In this document: piece by piece, positions 1-12,100 of the stretch
How the letters are laid out: every line of letters starts with the position of its first letter
Position numbering within the stretch: position 1 is the stretch's first letter
Source of the DNA: Acanthaster planci
Lineage: Eukaryota; Echinodermata; Asteroidea; Valvatida; Acanthasteridae
Direction of reading: 5' to 3'
Assembly (NCBI RefSeq): GCF_001949145.1
Contig: NW_019091404.1
Coordinates: 2,377,173 to 2,441,172, forward strand
DNA: 64,000 bases
The notes under the pieces: generated by a model
The model's input: the letters and a program-made list of their open reading frames with translations, nothing else
Database searches by the model: none
Told to the model about the DNA's origin: nothing
Made by a program: the position numbers and the translations under genes

Positions 1-501
1 AGTATCAAATTTTCCGAATTACACGCGATTACGGACTGGAAGGTCAACAGTTTCATCCTCAATTATGACAGAGGTTGATTTTCCTCTGATATTATTAAAA
101 AGGTCAGAGATTTTTGCCTGTCTGGTAGATTTGGCACTTCATCAGAGTTGGGAGAGTCAGAATTCCTGAAATATCTGGCAGCTATTTGAGATGTTCTGAA
201 CTCATTTCAAATTCAGATTGGCGACTTGAACAGGCTGTTTGTTGCTGAAGAGGTCTTTGTATTATGCAGACCAGTAATAGGCAGAATGAGCTACATGCAC
301 ATGTAATGTTAATTTGAAAGACTTTGCTTTTTGGCAGTATTTTCATTATGACAGTGTTAATTGTATGCAATAAAAAAAAAACTGCATTGAGTTGCATCAG
401 TAAGTAATAAATGGATAAGCTTACATGGTCATACTAGTGTATTGTATCAGTGTACCTGTACTGATATGTCTACTTTGATTATTTACCATGTTGGAGCACT
501 T

Positions 502-677
502 AATACGGCCATTTCACAGTAGTGCACCACCATGAGTTTGCAACATGTTGGCCAATCACAATGCGCGAAATTTGTCGACCCAATGTGCGTTTGGAAAGGG
601 TCTACGAATTTCGTGCGTTATGATTGGCCAACGTGTTGCAAACTCTTTGTGGCGCACTGTTGTGAATCGCCCGTATT
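502..677. repeat. Long foldback (imperfect palindrome), two arms of about 88 bp
   Basis: The left arm reads from AATACGGCC through GAGTTTGCAACATGTTGGCC. The right arm is its reverse complement with scattered substitutions, ending in GGGCGTATT by way of GGCCAACGTGTTGCAAACTC. The pairing is ungapped and symmetric about position 589.5. Each arm carries a CCAAT box (GGCCAATCA). This is the shape of a foldback or miniature inverted-repeat transposable element. No clear target-site duplication is visible, so the superfamily is unassigned. Confidence 0.8.
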
Positions 678-720
678 GTACATCAGTGTACATGAACAAG
701 TGCAGGGTACTGTCAGCACA

Positions 721-815
721 AGTACAGGTGTACAGTACATGTACATTACATGTACATGTACATATTCAGTATATATGTACATGTATATGGTGCATATGGT
801 GTATACATGTACATG
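721..815. repeat. TACATG/TATATG microsatellite-like cluster
   Basis: A run of overlapping ACATGTACATGT units with degenerate interruptions (TATATGTACATG, GTGCATATGGTG). The unit is self-complementary, so the strand is arbitrary. It is one of the denser examples of the octamer that recurs through the first 22 kb. Confidence 0.85.
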
Positions 816-2963
816 TATGTGATCCAGTATTTGACAAATGAGTCGTTGCAATTGCTTTACAGCATGCAGTAAACTTTTCCCCTCTTTTATTAAATAGTCA
901 TGTCTGTATGTTGTTTACAATGAATAGTAGACATGAACAGTACATGTACGAAGAATGTATTTTCCAACCAGTTACATGTGCTACGGTACATGTCTATATT
1001 TGTGTCACTCCGGCTACATGTACATAAACAGTTCCATGCATTATAGTGTATTCTTACATTCTGTCTTTTACTTGTAGGCTGACTACTCCCAATTGTTTTG
1101 TTTATCTTTTGCCTCAAATTTCATTCACCATGATGCCTTCTCGTTCAGTTTATGTTATGTTTATGATTAAGAGAGAAACTGTGAAGTTGGTGTTTCGACA
1201 CCATACCAATATCTGTCCATCCAACTCTGGCATAAAATGAAGGCCTTCTCTCCCCACTTCCTGCCCTAAAACCACCAAATATGGCCATGATTGGCAAGCA
1301 TCCTCACTGAGTTTCCTTCAAAAAAAATGGGGATACTGGGTGACAAGTAAAGGTCAACCAACATCCATACATGTATGTTGAGTGTCATCACTCTCTGTGA
1401 AACCCCAGATGTATTCACTGTGAAAACTTTGGTGCCGGTATTTATTAGGGCCCCGCCATTGGTTGTTCCAGAAGATTGAGGTCTGGAACAGTGTGCGCAT
1501 CCATTTTTTTGTACAGGATGATACCGTATGCTCATTGATCAAGAACATTCACTGGACATGTCATTTGGGTGGCTTTTTTTTTTACTAGTGCCATGATAAA
1601 TTATCACAAACATCTCCAAAAGTTTTATTATAAACCAAAAATAATCAGAGGAATTCCATGCAGACAGTTACCAGTCCCAGTACATGTACATTGACAAATT
1701 GAGAATGCATTAAGAATTTGCATATATACTGGTATATTGATTCATTATATTTTCTGTAGATGAACATTTGAACCATTAGTTAATTAATTTCTGATTTTAC
1801 TGAACATACATGTACATGTACGGTTGACTGAGATTCTATTAGAAAGAGATATGGCACATATGAATATGTACACATGCATGTTGCATACATGTACAGTAGT
1901 TACTCTGATAAACAAATGGGCCTGTCAATTTCTGCTACATGTACGATGTAGTTCTAGGCACGATTTTCCATAGTACCTGTATACAAGCGTCACTGGAGTA
2001 ATGTGTGGAAAAGAATCTACCAGCTGGGCTCGCAGAAAATGCCACAATTTTTCTCGCCGCCTTGGAATTTCAAAAAGGGCATTCCCGGCACGGCTTCCAT
2101 AGTTGGGCAAGAAAGTAAGTAATTGAAGCAGGTTCGGGAGGATATGTTTACAGTTCAGAGAACACTTTCTTTTTTATCAGATAAGAAAAAAAAAGCCACA
2201 GATATCTGAAAGATTTACGTGTAATTAGTTAATGCATACTTCTACTGTATGTATGCATGCAATTAGTGGAAAGGGCTTTAGAATCATCTCATGCGCTTTG
2301 ATGACACATTAAAGTCCCCAAACAAAGGAAAAAGAAAGATTATTACGTGCATATGTACATCTGGAAAGGGACTGGATATTATATGTTTGAATATGTGGAC
2401 ACACTTTGTTACATAATGTTTACATTTGCATTTGGAATTCCTAGGAACTGTGAAAGCATGGGAAAGTCCAATAAAATTCCTGGGAAATGGCATTTTCATT
2501 TTTGTGTCATTTTCCTGTACATGCACCTGTATGGATGCCAAGATTTTTAGCCATTTATTGGGGATTTCCAGTGACCTTTGAGTCAACATGTGTTTTAGTT
2601 TTCCTGGAAGGAAGCACACAACAATAGATATCTCTGAAGTTTGACCCAACACAGGAACAATAATTTTGTACCGCAAGCCACTAAAAAAGTGTGTTTTTTT
2701 TCTACCGGTATATCTGATGCAAAATTCTGGATCTGAAGTGTTGGATTTCTTCCAGCCTTTGATCCAGAAAAGTTAAAAGTTGGATCCACTCCTAACATAT
2801 ATTACCAGTACATGTACATCATCAAATCTCAAATGAAGACAGGTGAGAACTTGTGAAATCTTCCCTGACTTCTCTTCTTGTCAATTACCATTATGTATGT
2901 AGTTTTTGTAAGTTAAGCTTCACATCTCATTGTGGGCTACATGAAGAGCCATACTCATTGAAC

Positions 2964-3125
2964 ACATGTACATGTAGCAGTACCTCGTGCACATACATGT
3001 ACATGTACATACATGTACATGTACTAGATGCCACTGACATGTGTACAGCGCCCATGTACATGTACATTTATGATATGAACATGTACATGTCCATTTACAT
3101 GTACATGTGTACAGTACATGCACAT
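2964..3125. repeat. Dense TACATG repeat cluster
   Basis: About 160 bp of near-continuous TACATGTACATG units broken by short unique segments. It is probably an old, degenerated hexamer satellite. Apparent open frames through it (Cys-Thr-Cys-Thr or His-Val-His-Val runs) are artefacts of the repeat. Confidence 0.85.
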
Positions 3126-3821
3126 GTTTTTACCATAAGCAGTGATAAGAGAGAGAAAAATGCAGGTATTTCCTTTTCAATCAGTGTACATGGAAATCCT
3201 GAATTTCATTTGGAATTGATATTTTGGGGCTTTCCAGATCATATCTATATTAAAAACTTCTTTCTGAGAAGAAAAGGTTGAAAAACTTTGGTTTCGGTTT
3301 TAAACTTATTCCAAGATTCATCAAGATGTACCTTGTGCTTTCAAAGAGTTTAAACTGTTTGAGTTGGTTTTTAGCTGGAATATCTCTGGAATTCCCATAT
3401 TTGTTTTTCTTCCTCACTTTGAAACTACAAGATACTTGTGTAAGACGTACTTTTGGTTGCTGTAGAAGTGAAAAAGCATAAGTCATTCAAAAGAATTATT
3501 TCCTTGAAAAAGTGTGCAACTTTCTTTTTCTAAATTATGACAGATTTTGATAGTTACATATACATGACATGTAAAAGGACTAGCTCATACATGTATAAAG
3601 TTTTGCCGAAATATTCCCAAATAAATTCCCTCTTTGAAACTCAGAAGTTTGGTTTCCATTGATGCACTGGTACATGTACCTGGTAGAGACAGTAGCAGTT
3701 ATGCCAAAGACTACAATGTACATGTAATTTCAGTGGAAAAAATGTGTGAAACCCAGACTCTGTTTTCACTCTTACTCTGTACATGTCCTGGTACCCAGGG
3801 AAGTACATTTACCGTACTCTA

Positions 3822-3877
3822 CACATGTACATGTACATGCACAGTGTTCAGTATGTGTACGTTCTATGTACATGTAT
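3822..3877. repeat. TACATG repeat cluster
   Basis: CACATGTACATGTACATGCA followed by degenerate GTACGTTCTATGTACATGTA units. It is the same family as the clusters at 721 and 2964. Confidence 0.75.
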
Positions 3878-6800
3878 ACACTTAGAAAAAGTACCGTATA
3901 TGAACCTCGCAAAACCGCTTCCATTTTTGTGTGGGGATTCCCACATATAGAAAATCCAAGATTGCATTTACCTGAAAAAAAAACACAACTTTTCACAAAT
4001 TCTTTTAGATTTGAGGGTAGAAAAGAGTGTATTGTGTTATGATACCGGTACATGTATATTTTAAATCACACCTTAGACACTGGTTGTAATGTTAGTGTCT
4101 TTCTGCTCTTGAAAAAGCAACAAGTATTTTTTGCTGGTCCCCAGTTCATGTTGTGTTTGAAATGAGACAGAGTTTTCAGTTCTGTTAGTCTTCACAGAGA
4201 TCTTGGATAGAAATTATCTTAATACACGTACATTGTTTGGAATTGAATAAGACACACAAAAAGATGAAATCCACTTGCGTCTGTCAATAAAAGCTCAGTG
4301 GTGGGTTGAACTTGCTTATTGCAATGACTTACTGTAGTGCTGTTGGAAATATCAAAATCTTGCAGAATTTTGCAATGTTGGCTTTTGTGGAGGAAACACA
4401 CTGCACGCTTGCCACTTTGAATGACATTTTATTACTTTGTTTTGATACATTTCGTTACATTGTAGCTGTACTTTTTTACAGCATTTCTGATTTCACTAGC
4501 CAACTTATAACCAGGAAATTTCCTACAAGGATTTCCCCCATTCTCGATTTTGAAATATATTTGGACGTCCTTTTACACACAATTGAAAATGTGCTAAAAG
4601 TCTGGTTTGTATGGGATACCGATTATTACATTGTTGGGTTTTTTTTTTCATCACCATCCTGTTTTAATTATTCTAAAGGGAAAAATCACCCTGACTTATT
4701 CAACCTTTTACCCAGTACATAAATGATTCACCCTGTGATAAATAATTGGCAAGACGATAAATCAAGCCAAGCTAAGCCTTGGCTCACCACTTGCCACAAT
4801 AACAACTGTTTTTCTAGGCCGCTTGGACCCGGAGTTTTCCATTAAAACCAACAGATAATAATCCCTAAATTGTTTATCCATTTGGCATTTCTGAAAGCAT
4901 GGGTCATTACGCCTATCATCCCATTTTCGAGATTACATTCGTGGCTTCATGCTGCTCCGTATTCTTAGGAATAATATCAACATTCCTAAGCCTGGCTGCA
5001 CAGAGAAAAAATTCTCCTTGATACAAATTTGGTTTATGCAAAATCTATTTTTTGGGGCTGGGTAAGTCCATTTTGCTCAGTGGGGGAGTGTAGCAGCTGA
5101 TGGGTGAATTGTTGTGTAATTTTGTACCCAGTCACTGAAATGCAAAATCTTTTCCGATATTAAGTTTATGTTGATGTACACGTATCGGTACATGTACATT
5201 AAATGTGCAAAGGCAACATGTTACTTTCCCTGTTTTAGGCAGAATTGGGAAGCAAAATTCTGGAAAGGAGAGTTTGAAAATCAATTCTGGATAACGACAC
5301 CCTTTTCAAAACCACTGAAAAAAATTGAGTTGGTTTTGGTATGTTTTTCATTTTATTCATCAAGTTATTATTTATCTTTGAAGAGATTCTTTTACTCGTC
5401 AAAGCAACTCAGGAGACGTTTTGAAATATTCTGAAATTGAAAATTAGATACAGGTGCACAAACTGCCCCGAAGTTATTGGATTTATCCTAATTCGTTCCA
5501 GACAAAAACACAAATACATGTAGGTCAGTTTACAGGCAAATCCAAGTCCAGTCTGCAATTCCAATTTCTACAGTTATTCACCTTGGAACGGGCCCCTAAA
5601 AATGTACAGAATGTCCATAGGCGCATATCTGAATTCTGTGGAATTCCATAAAGCAGCTAACAAGCTGAAGCTGGATTCCTCTCTTGCATGATATTGGATG
5701 TATTCATTTGCATTATGATGAGGTATCTCAATGAATCATTCATGAGTTAGGGTCACTGTCAGTACAGTAGGTGTCACACCAATATAGCATCATGCTGGTT
5801 TTTGAGTACATGTACTGTATGTGTGCAGATCCCCATATGTGTCAGTAGCTCATGGATTATTCATGACTGGTTATTCTGGAAGACAGTCACGCAGGCTGTA
5901 CTATTTTGGTTCGGGATGCCGTACTGTGCAGTTGACACTAGGCAAAGTTCTCGGTTGTGCATTGAATGGACTGTCAATAACTTCTGATTTGTTAGGTGTA
6001 CATGTACACGTGCAATGTATAGAGATTTTGCCTAGGAGGTGAGTTACTTACAGTTTTAGTTACACTTGAAGGGGATTTCTTCCGTAGAAAATCTTAAAAC
6101 CATTTCACTATCTAATAAATTGAGAAAAGAGCCAATTTGTTTCTGTCATTTGATAAGTAAGACTTGTGTATTGTTGTACATGTACATTGTAATGTACCTA
6201 CCCTTTCAAAATGTTCAGTCTGTGTCTCTGCTGTGCTCGTATCAGTTAATATTGGTGACATGTGTCAGGAATAAAATTCTGCCCTATCAATCAATCAAGC
6301 TGTCAGTTAGTTTATTGATTTATTTGTGATAAGAAATTAAAAGGGTATTGTTCTTGCCTAGCTGGTGAGTGTGTGTGGACACAGATCAGTTCACGTCCAG
6401 ATAGAAAGCATGTTAATTTTTGTTGCAGTTATTCATCTTTTGCATATGTAAAATTAGATTTTTCTCAATTAAGGATAAACCACAATTCAAAAACGTAAGT
6501 AAAGCTGATATGTTGATCAGTGGGACCAGGATCATTACCATTTTATTCATGTCCATTTTATTATCCATCAAATCAGCACAGAAGTGTGAGGGATACCCAT
6601 GTGGGCTGCCTATCGGCAAAGGCAGAAACCCACTACATGTACCTGTACCGGACTCCCCAGCCCAGTTATTCCATAATTACCACATTTTCTCTGATACTGA
6701 CATCAAGCGTCTACGTGTAGGTGTAATGTATCCAGCACGCACCGCTGTGAACCGGCTTGGCTAGTACCGTAGCTAGCAGTTGTTGAATTGGATAAGAACC

Positions 6801-7231
6801 TCACAAAACTGTCGGCCACCATAGAAAAACAAAACTTGTTGAACTGGATTTATTAAAACACTTGTCTTGGTCTCCTACGAACTTTTACTTGCTCATGTAC
6901 GGTACATGTACGTGTCATTTTTTTTAAAATGCATACACATTTATGTACTGTTTCTACACATGTGCTGTTTAATTACTTGTAGACATTGTTTTCTCTGAAA
7001 AAAAATTGTTTTAGGGTGGGAAGGGAAGAATGTTTTTAATGTACACGTACATGTTTGATTTTTTCCGTTTCCTTTTATTACATACATGGGTAGATACGCA
7101 TATGTGCACCAATATAAACATCGCCATTGGTCTAGTTGCTGTCCCCATCTGAAGGGAAAAAAACAAATTTTTCAATTCTCAATTTACCGTCAGCGAAAAA
7201 TGTACGTGTAAGACCTTATAATATATAATTA

Positions 7232-7380
7232 TTAACCCTCCTAGTGTTTTAACCGTCAAACACAGTCAAAAATGCCTTCCAATTGATTTCCCCCAGAACA
7301 AAGACACATATGGGAAATTTGACTGATTTTGACTGATATGACAACTGTGTCAAGAATGCATCAAAGCACAGGAGGGTTAA
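7232..7380. mobile_element. piggyBac-like miniature element with TTAA target duplication
   Basis: The left end is TTAACCCTCCTAGTGTTTT. The right end, read on the minus strand, is TTAACCCTCCTGTGCTTT. This gives inverted repeats of about 14 bp starting CCCTCCT, directly flanked by TTAA on both sides. TTAA duplication and a terminal CCC are hallmarks of the piggyBac superfamily. The 141 bp interior has no coding capacity, so it would be a non-autonomous element mobilised in trans. The superfamily call is inference from the ends alone. Confidence 0.7.
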
Positions 7381-7869
7381 TAGATCAAAAAACAGAAAAC
7401 TGCACAAAGAACAAGAAAAACGCTTTGTAGCTGTTTTCATTTTGGTGAGCATTTTGGAGTAATGGTTGAATCGAATTGCACAGACTGACTGTACCAGTTC
7501 TGAATTTCAACAGCGCATGCCCAAAATGAAATGTACCGGTACCCGAAGTCATTGAGATGGGCCAGCAAGGTCTGTCCAATCAGCACCGCCCTACGCAGAC
7601 TTGCATGTCTGCCTTATTACGGATTGACTGTGTTTTTTTATTTAAATAACTGAACTGGCTCACTTGCAAGTGATCAAGGACAAATAGGTACATGATGTGT
7701 ACATGCATTTTAGGCAAAGGGGAGTTTGTGTGTAGGCTGGCCATCTTAAATTAAAAAAGGAAAATGTCTTCCTTTTTTTTCAGGAGATAATTCAGGATGT
7801 CATTTTTGTCATCCCTTGCAGGAACTATGCACTAAAACATGAGGCAGAAGTCAACCACCTGGGACATTG

Positions 7870-9130
7870 ATGCTGCACCCTTCCGACGAAATCACCATGA
7901 AGAAGTTAACGTTGAAACTGGATGCGATTTGCGCAAAGCTGAAGGAGGGACTTGCCGGACCTCTGGCGGATGGCGCACCCATCAACGGTGTGTCACTAGA
8001 GTGCCGGGGTGTCCCCGTCACGGAACATTACTCATCTTCTTCTCCCAGGAAGGAGATCTTGAACGGGTCTGAGAGTGGCGTCTCGCCCTGTCTAAGCGCC
8101 AATGAGCTGGACAGCGAATCTGTGAACAGTCAGGATGAAGGGAACGAGGAAAATGGGTTCCTGGACACAGACACACCCATGAAGACAGGCCTGCTCAATG
8201 GCCATGTGGACACAACCAAGGTACTCAGTGGTGCAAGCAAGCGTAAGGCCAGGCTAAAACTGGCTCCCCGCCGTTTCTTGGACTCGACAGATTCTCACCT
8301 GCCGCATGAGAACGGCTACTCAGACTCACCACTGGTGGACAGAACATATCCGAGAGGTGCGGGGTCTTCAAAGACAATCAATGGAGGATGCAGCAACAAA
8401 TCTCAGGGAAGTAACACAAGCGATTCAACCTCTATGCAAATTTCTTTGTCTCGTCGGGACCTGGACCTGGACTATCAAGGCAATAATTATTTTCACAGAT
8501 CAGCAGCCGACGGCACCCTCAGTGACCCATCAAGCCCAGGCGGTGAACAAGGGCAGGATGCCACACCGCTTTGGTACGCAGACGATTCTCCAAGCGAGAA
8601 CAGTGATTACTTGGACATCTACCCAGAGGAAGACGGGGACGATGAGGACAGTTTGGGGGAGCTAGACACAGCTCCTAACCCAGCAAACTTGAGCAATCTG
8701 AAAGCAATACAGGAGTATGCCGAGCGGAGCTTGACGGAGGACCAAACGGGTCAGCCGATTGAGGAGGGCCTGGCTACAAACGACGTCATCTGTGAACTTG
8801 CCGAGGAAGGGGGAGCAGAGGAGGCAGAACCCTCGTCAGTGATGCAGGAGGAGATGGAAAGGCCCTCCCTAGACACAATGAGCAAAAACACCAATGACAA
8901 TGACGAGGACAAAGATGATGAAGATTACGCTGTCCCAACAGACTCTAGGCCCATCCCCTTGAAGATACCTGTCATTGGCAAAAGGGACAAGCATGGAAAT
9001 CCGTACGACCCATCAGCCGTGCAGGAGTACGCCAGTGACACCATGAATGAACTCATAGGAATGTACGGGTTTGAGGAGGGGTCCAATCCAGACATTGCAA
9101 AGGATGTGCCATTAGATTCTTTCAGCTTTA
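7870..9130 (+). CDS. CASZ1: CASZ1 coding exon 1 (residues 1-420)
   Basis: Contains both candidate start codons and the motif [10 protein letters not shown] at residues 15-24. That motif is shared with human CASZ1, where the N-terminal segment is reported to contact the NuRD repressor complex. The rest is acidic and Ser-rich, ending in a conserved [20 protein letters not shown] segment. The exon starts after an acceptor at 7784 (ttttttttcag) or 7821 (cccttgcag). An in-frame stop at 7840-7842 shows the bases before it are 5' UTR. The donor at 9131 is GTAAGT, phase 1. Confidence 0.92.
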
Positions 9131-12100
9131 GTAAGTACATTTCCTGTAAAGTCCATGCACTTGTTGCTTATTTGGATATGACATTAGTGTGTGCACCCCA
9201 GTCTCTTTTGCTGCTTAATCTTGTCTTTCTCTCTGTGCTCTTGAGCAGTTTTTGACATTGAGAACAATACTTTTCTTGCTATTCATGGTGACAGACAACT
9301 AAGGTGGAAAGCTTGCGGTCGCACCATGCAAGGATACGATCTCTTTGTGAGTCTGTATGATTCTGAAAAGAACTGTGAGGAAACTCATTTTCGTGAGTGA
9401 GTTTCCTCACGGTTCTTTTCAGAACCATACAGACTCACAAAGAGATCGTATCCTTGCATGGTGCTACCGCAAGCTTTCCACCTTAATACTTTTCTTTTGT
9501 ACTGGCCTGTATTCAGCCTTTCAACGGTTACAGAGTCAAACTTCCTTGAGACTTTAGTTGAACATACTGTACGTGTATATATTTACTGGTGCATGTGTTA
9601 AGACTTGTGGAAAACCGTATGATCATTATTTTTAGGGGTTTGCATCCCCTTTCCACTCTCCAGTAAAGCTGCATTTCAAATATACATGTACATGTCCACC
9701 CAGGTGCCCCGGGAGCCTAGCTTTGAGTGCGCATTCTCATTTGGGTACATGTATTGCAAAGCCTTCTTTGCACAATCTACAGTCTAGTACATGTAACCAT
9801 ACATGTACGGACCTCGTGGCATTGTAAAGTTTTGTGTCTGCATCACTCAGTGCCGATCTCCACAACTCTGTGCCCCAAGTGATATCCAGAAACTTCACAT
9901 CAAAATGAACATTCAAAACTCCAAGAAAACCTTGTGATTATTCAAACTCAACGCCCAAATTTCGGGTAGAGTTACTTCCACCGAGTTGGCAGTCAAGCAA
10001 CCTGCCTGGTGCACAGACTCCTCAGCTCGTAACACTTACACATGCAGAGTGTGTAACTCTTTCTCCAGCTGAGGGTCTCGAGTCCGGTACCGTAGCCTAA
10101 ACAGACGGCCGTAGGGCATGTAAGCCTAGCCCCCGTGAGTCCTCAAATTGTGAAAACACGGAGTTGGTTTACCGACAAGAGAGCAAGGATGTTATGCACT
10201 TCGAGAAATCCAGACTTGAATAATTAAACTGAATTGTGCCAGCGGTTGCCTCCTCTTTGTGTGAAATGTAGAGAAAAATTCTCTCCATTATTTCAACACT
10301 CACAAAGTGCTAAATGGTATAGTATGCAAGTCATGGCTGTAAATGTAAATATCCCATCGACGAATACAGTAATCTTCCTGTCAAGTTTTGTAATCAAATC
10401 GCACTTTACAGACCCGTACCTGTACATGTACATTACTTGGTTAACAGTGGAACTACCATTCCCTATTTGTCAACTCCTCATATTGGAAAAGCATTTTGAC
10501 CCGTGAAGCTCATTTTCTGTTGGCATTTACATGTATTTGTTTTGAGAGTGTTTACGCAGTATATTCTTACAAATACATGTATTTTTTGGCTCGCACCGTT
10601 GTGTAGATCTTCGTTTGTTGCACTTGTGGTTTGTCCAGTCTGAATATGATTTTCAATTTTAGGAGAACTCGGGGGGGGTGGGAAATAGTTGAGAAATACA
10701 TTGTACTCTTACATGGACATGATGGGCTGCACTTTACAAGACTTCAAGAAACATACCGGGTACGTGTTCGTGTCCAGTTTGATAAATGTGCCATTTGCTC
10801 ATGTGCGGTACATTTACAAGTTTCTGTGTACACTGAAAATTTCAGGCTTGAAATTTTTAAGAGTACACTACATGTAGCATACCATGGAGCTACGCGCATG
10901 CATGAGTATACCCACACTTAACCTGTTACGTAAATACATGACCATTGGAATGTACATGTACCGCTGTAAGTCCGTCCTTCCTTTCGCATACAATGTACAT
11001 GTATTGTACATTGCGTTGTACACACTTGTGCATACATGGGAATTTTAGTGTAAAGATACCTACGAGTGCAGTATGTTTTATTTTCTGAGAATGACCCTCA
11101 AAAGTCCCTAAGCCTGCGTATGCATGCACAAGTATTTGATTTTTAATCTGAAAGCCTATTAGTACATGTACATGGACACGTGTAGTTCAGTGCCAGACCT
11201 CATTTAAAAGGTTTCCTTTTTTTCCCCCCAACATTTACCCGCGGGATATTTAGTCCATTGCCTTGTCTTAAACTGATCAAATATTCATAGCTTAACCACT
11301 GGTATGCAGCAAATATGCATAATTACGTGTTCGTTGCACACAGTTCTTGCACAAATTGCACGCAGCGTGAAATGCCGCACAGGATCACTTGTCTTGCCAG
11401 ACTCGTCCCTGGTGCAGAAGATGAATTTTATTCCAGGAGACAAGCTCATTTTCTTGTTCCACGTTAAAAGTAACAGCACAAGTAATTCTGGAACACACGT
11501 ACATGTACAGTAGACCTCTGTAATGGTACTCCGTGGATTAGTTTCACCAGTATTTGTGTTCTGTGTACATGTATGGTTTTTGAAGGGTGATAAAAAAAAT
11601 ATTGAGAATTTTAGTATCTCAGGGTATAGTTCTCCAACTTCATATCAACACTAAAATAGATCACCTGAAAAGATATTAAAAATTTCATTGCATCTTTACA
11701 CCCTTCCAGATCTGTCAGAGAAAAGATCTTTCATCCCTCAATTGCTATTCTTAAGGAAAACATAGAGATGTGGCTTTTATTTGAGTGGTGGCATTCTGCG
11801 TCCGTGGGCTTAGCGAGCTGTCGTTCCCACGGCGAAAAAGACTGACCATGTTTGGTATGCAGTAAAGGACAAAGTTAATTTTTCCAGCGCAGGGGCCGGT
11901 GTGTGTGTGTGTGAAGCCGGGAGATTGTGAGTCATGTCTGAGATAACAGACATTTTCAGGATCATTTGGTTTCTGAAAATGGAGATAACTATTTTTGACC
12001 GTGGTCAGTTGATTATTTTTTTTTAAGGGGACTGGGACTTTTTAAAGAAGAGTTCAACTATCACAAAAATGTATGAAAGTCCTTAACAGCCGTGGAATGA

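Larger units (their letters stand above)
1..7784. other. Non-coding region upstream of CASZ1
   Basis: No open frame here resembles a known protein, and the open frames present are short and low-complexity. The stretch is AT-rich and dotted with the octamer TACATGTA and its runs. It carries a foldback at 502-677 and a piggyBac-like element at 7232-7380, annotated separately. Upstream non-coding exons and the promoter of CASZ1 may lie here or beyond the window edge. I could not identify a start site. Confidence 0.6.

Noticed and set aside
532..851. Overlapping open frames rich in Tyr/Met/Thr/Cys near 0.5-0.85 kb
   Set aside because: They run through the TACATG repeat and the foldback; no domain or conservation.
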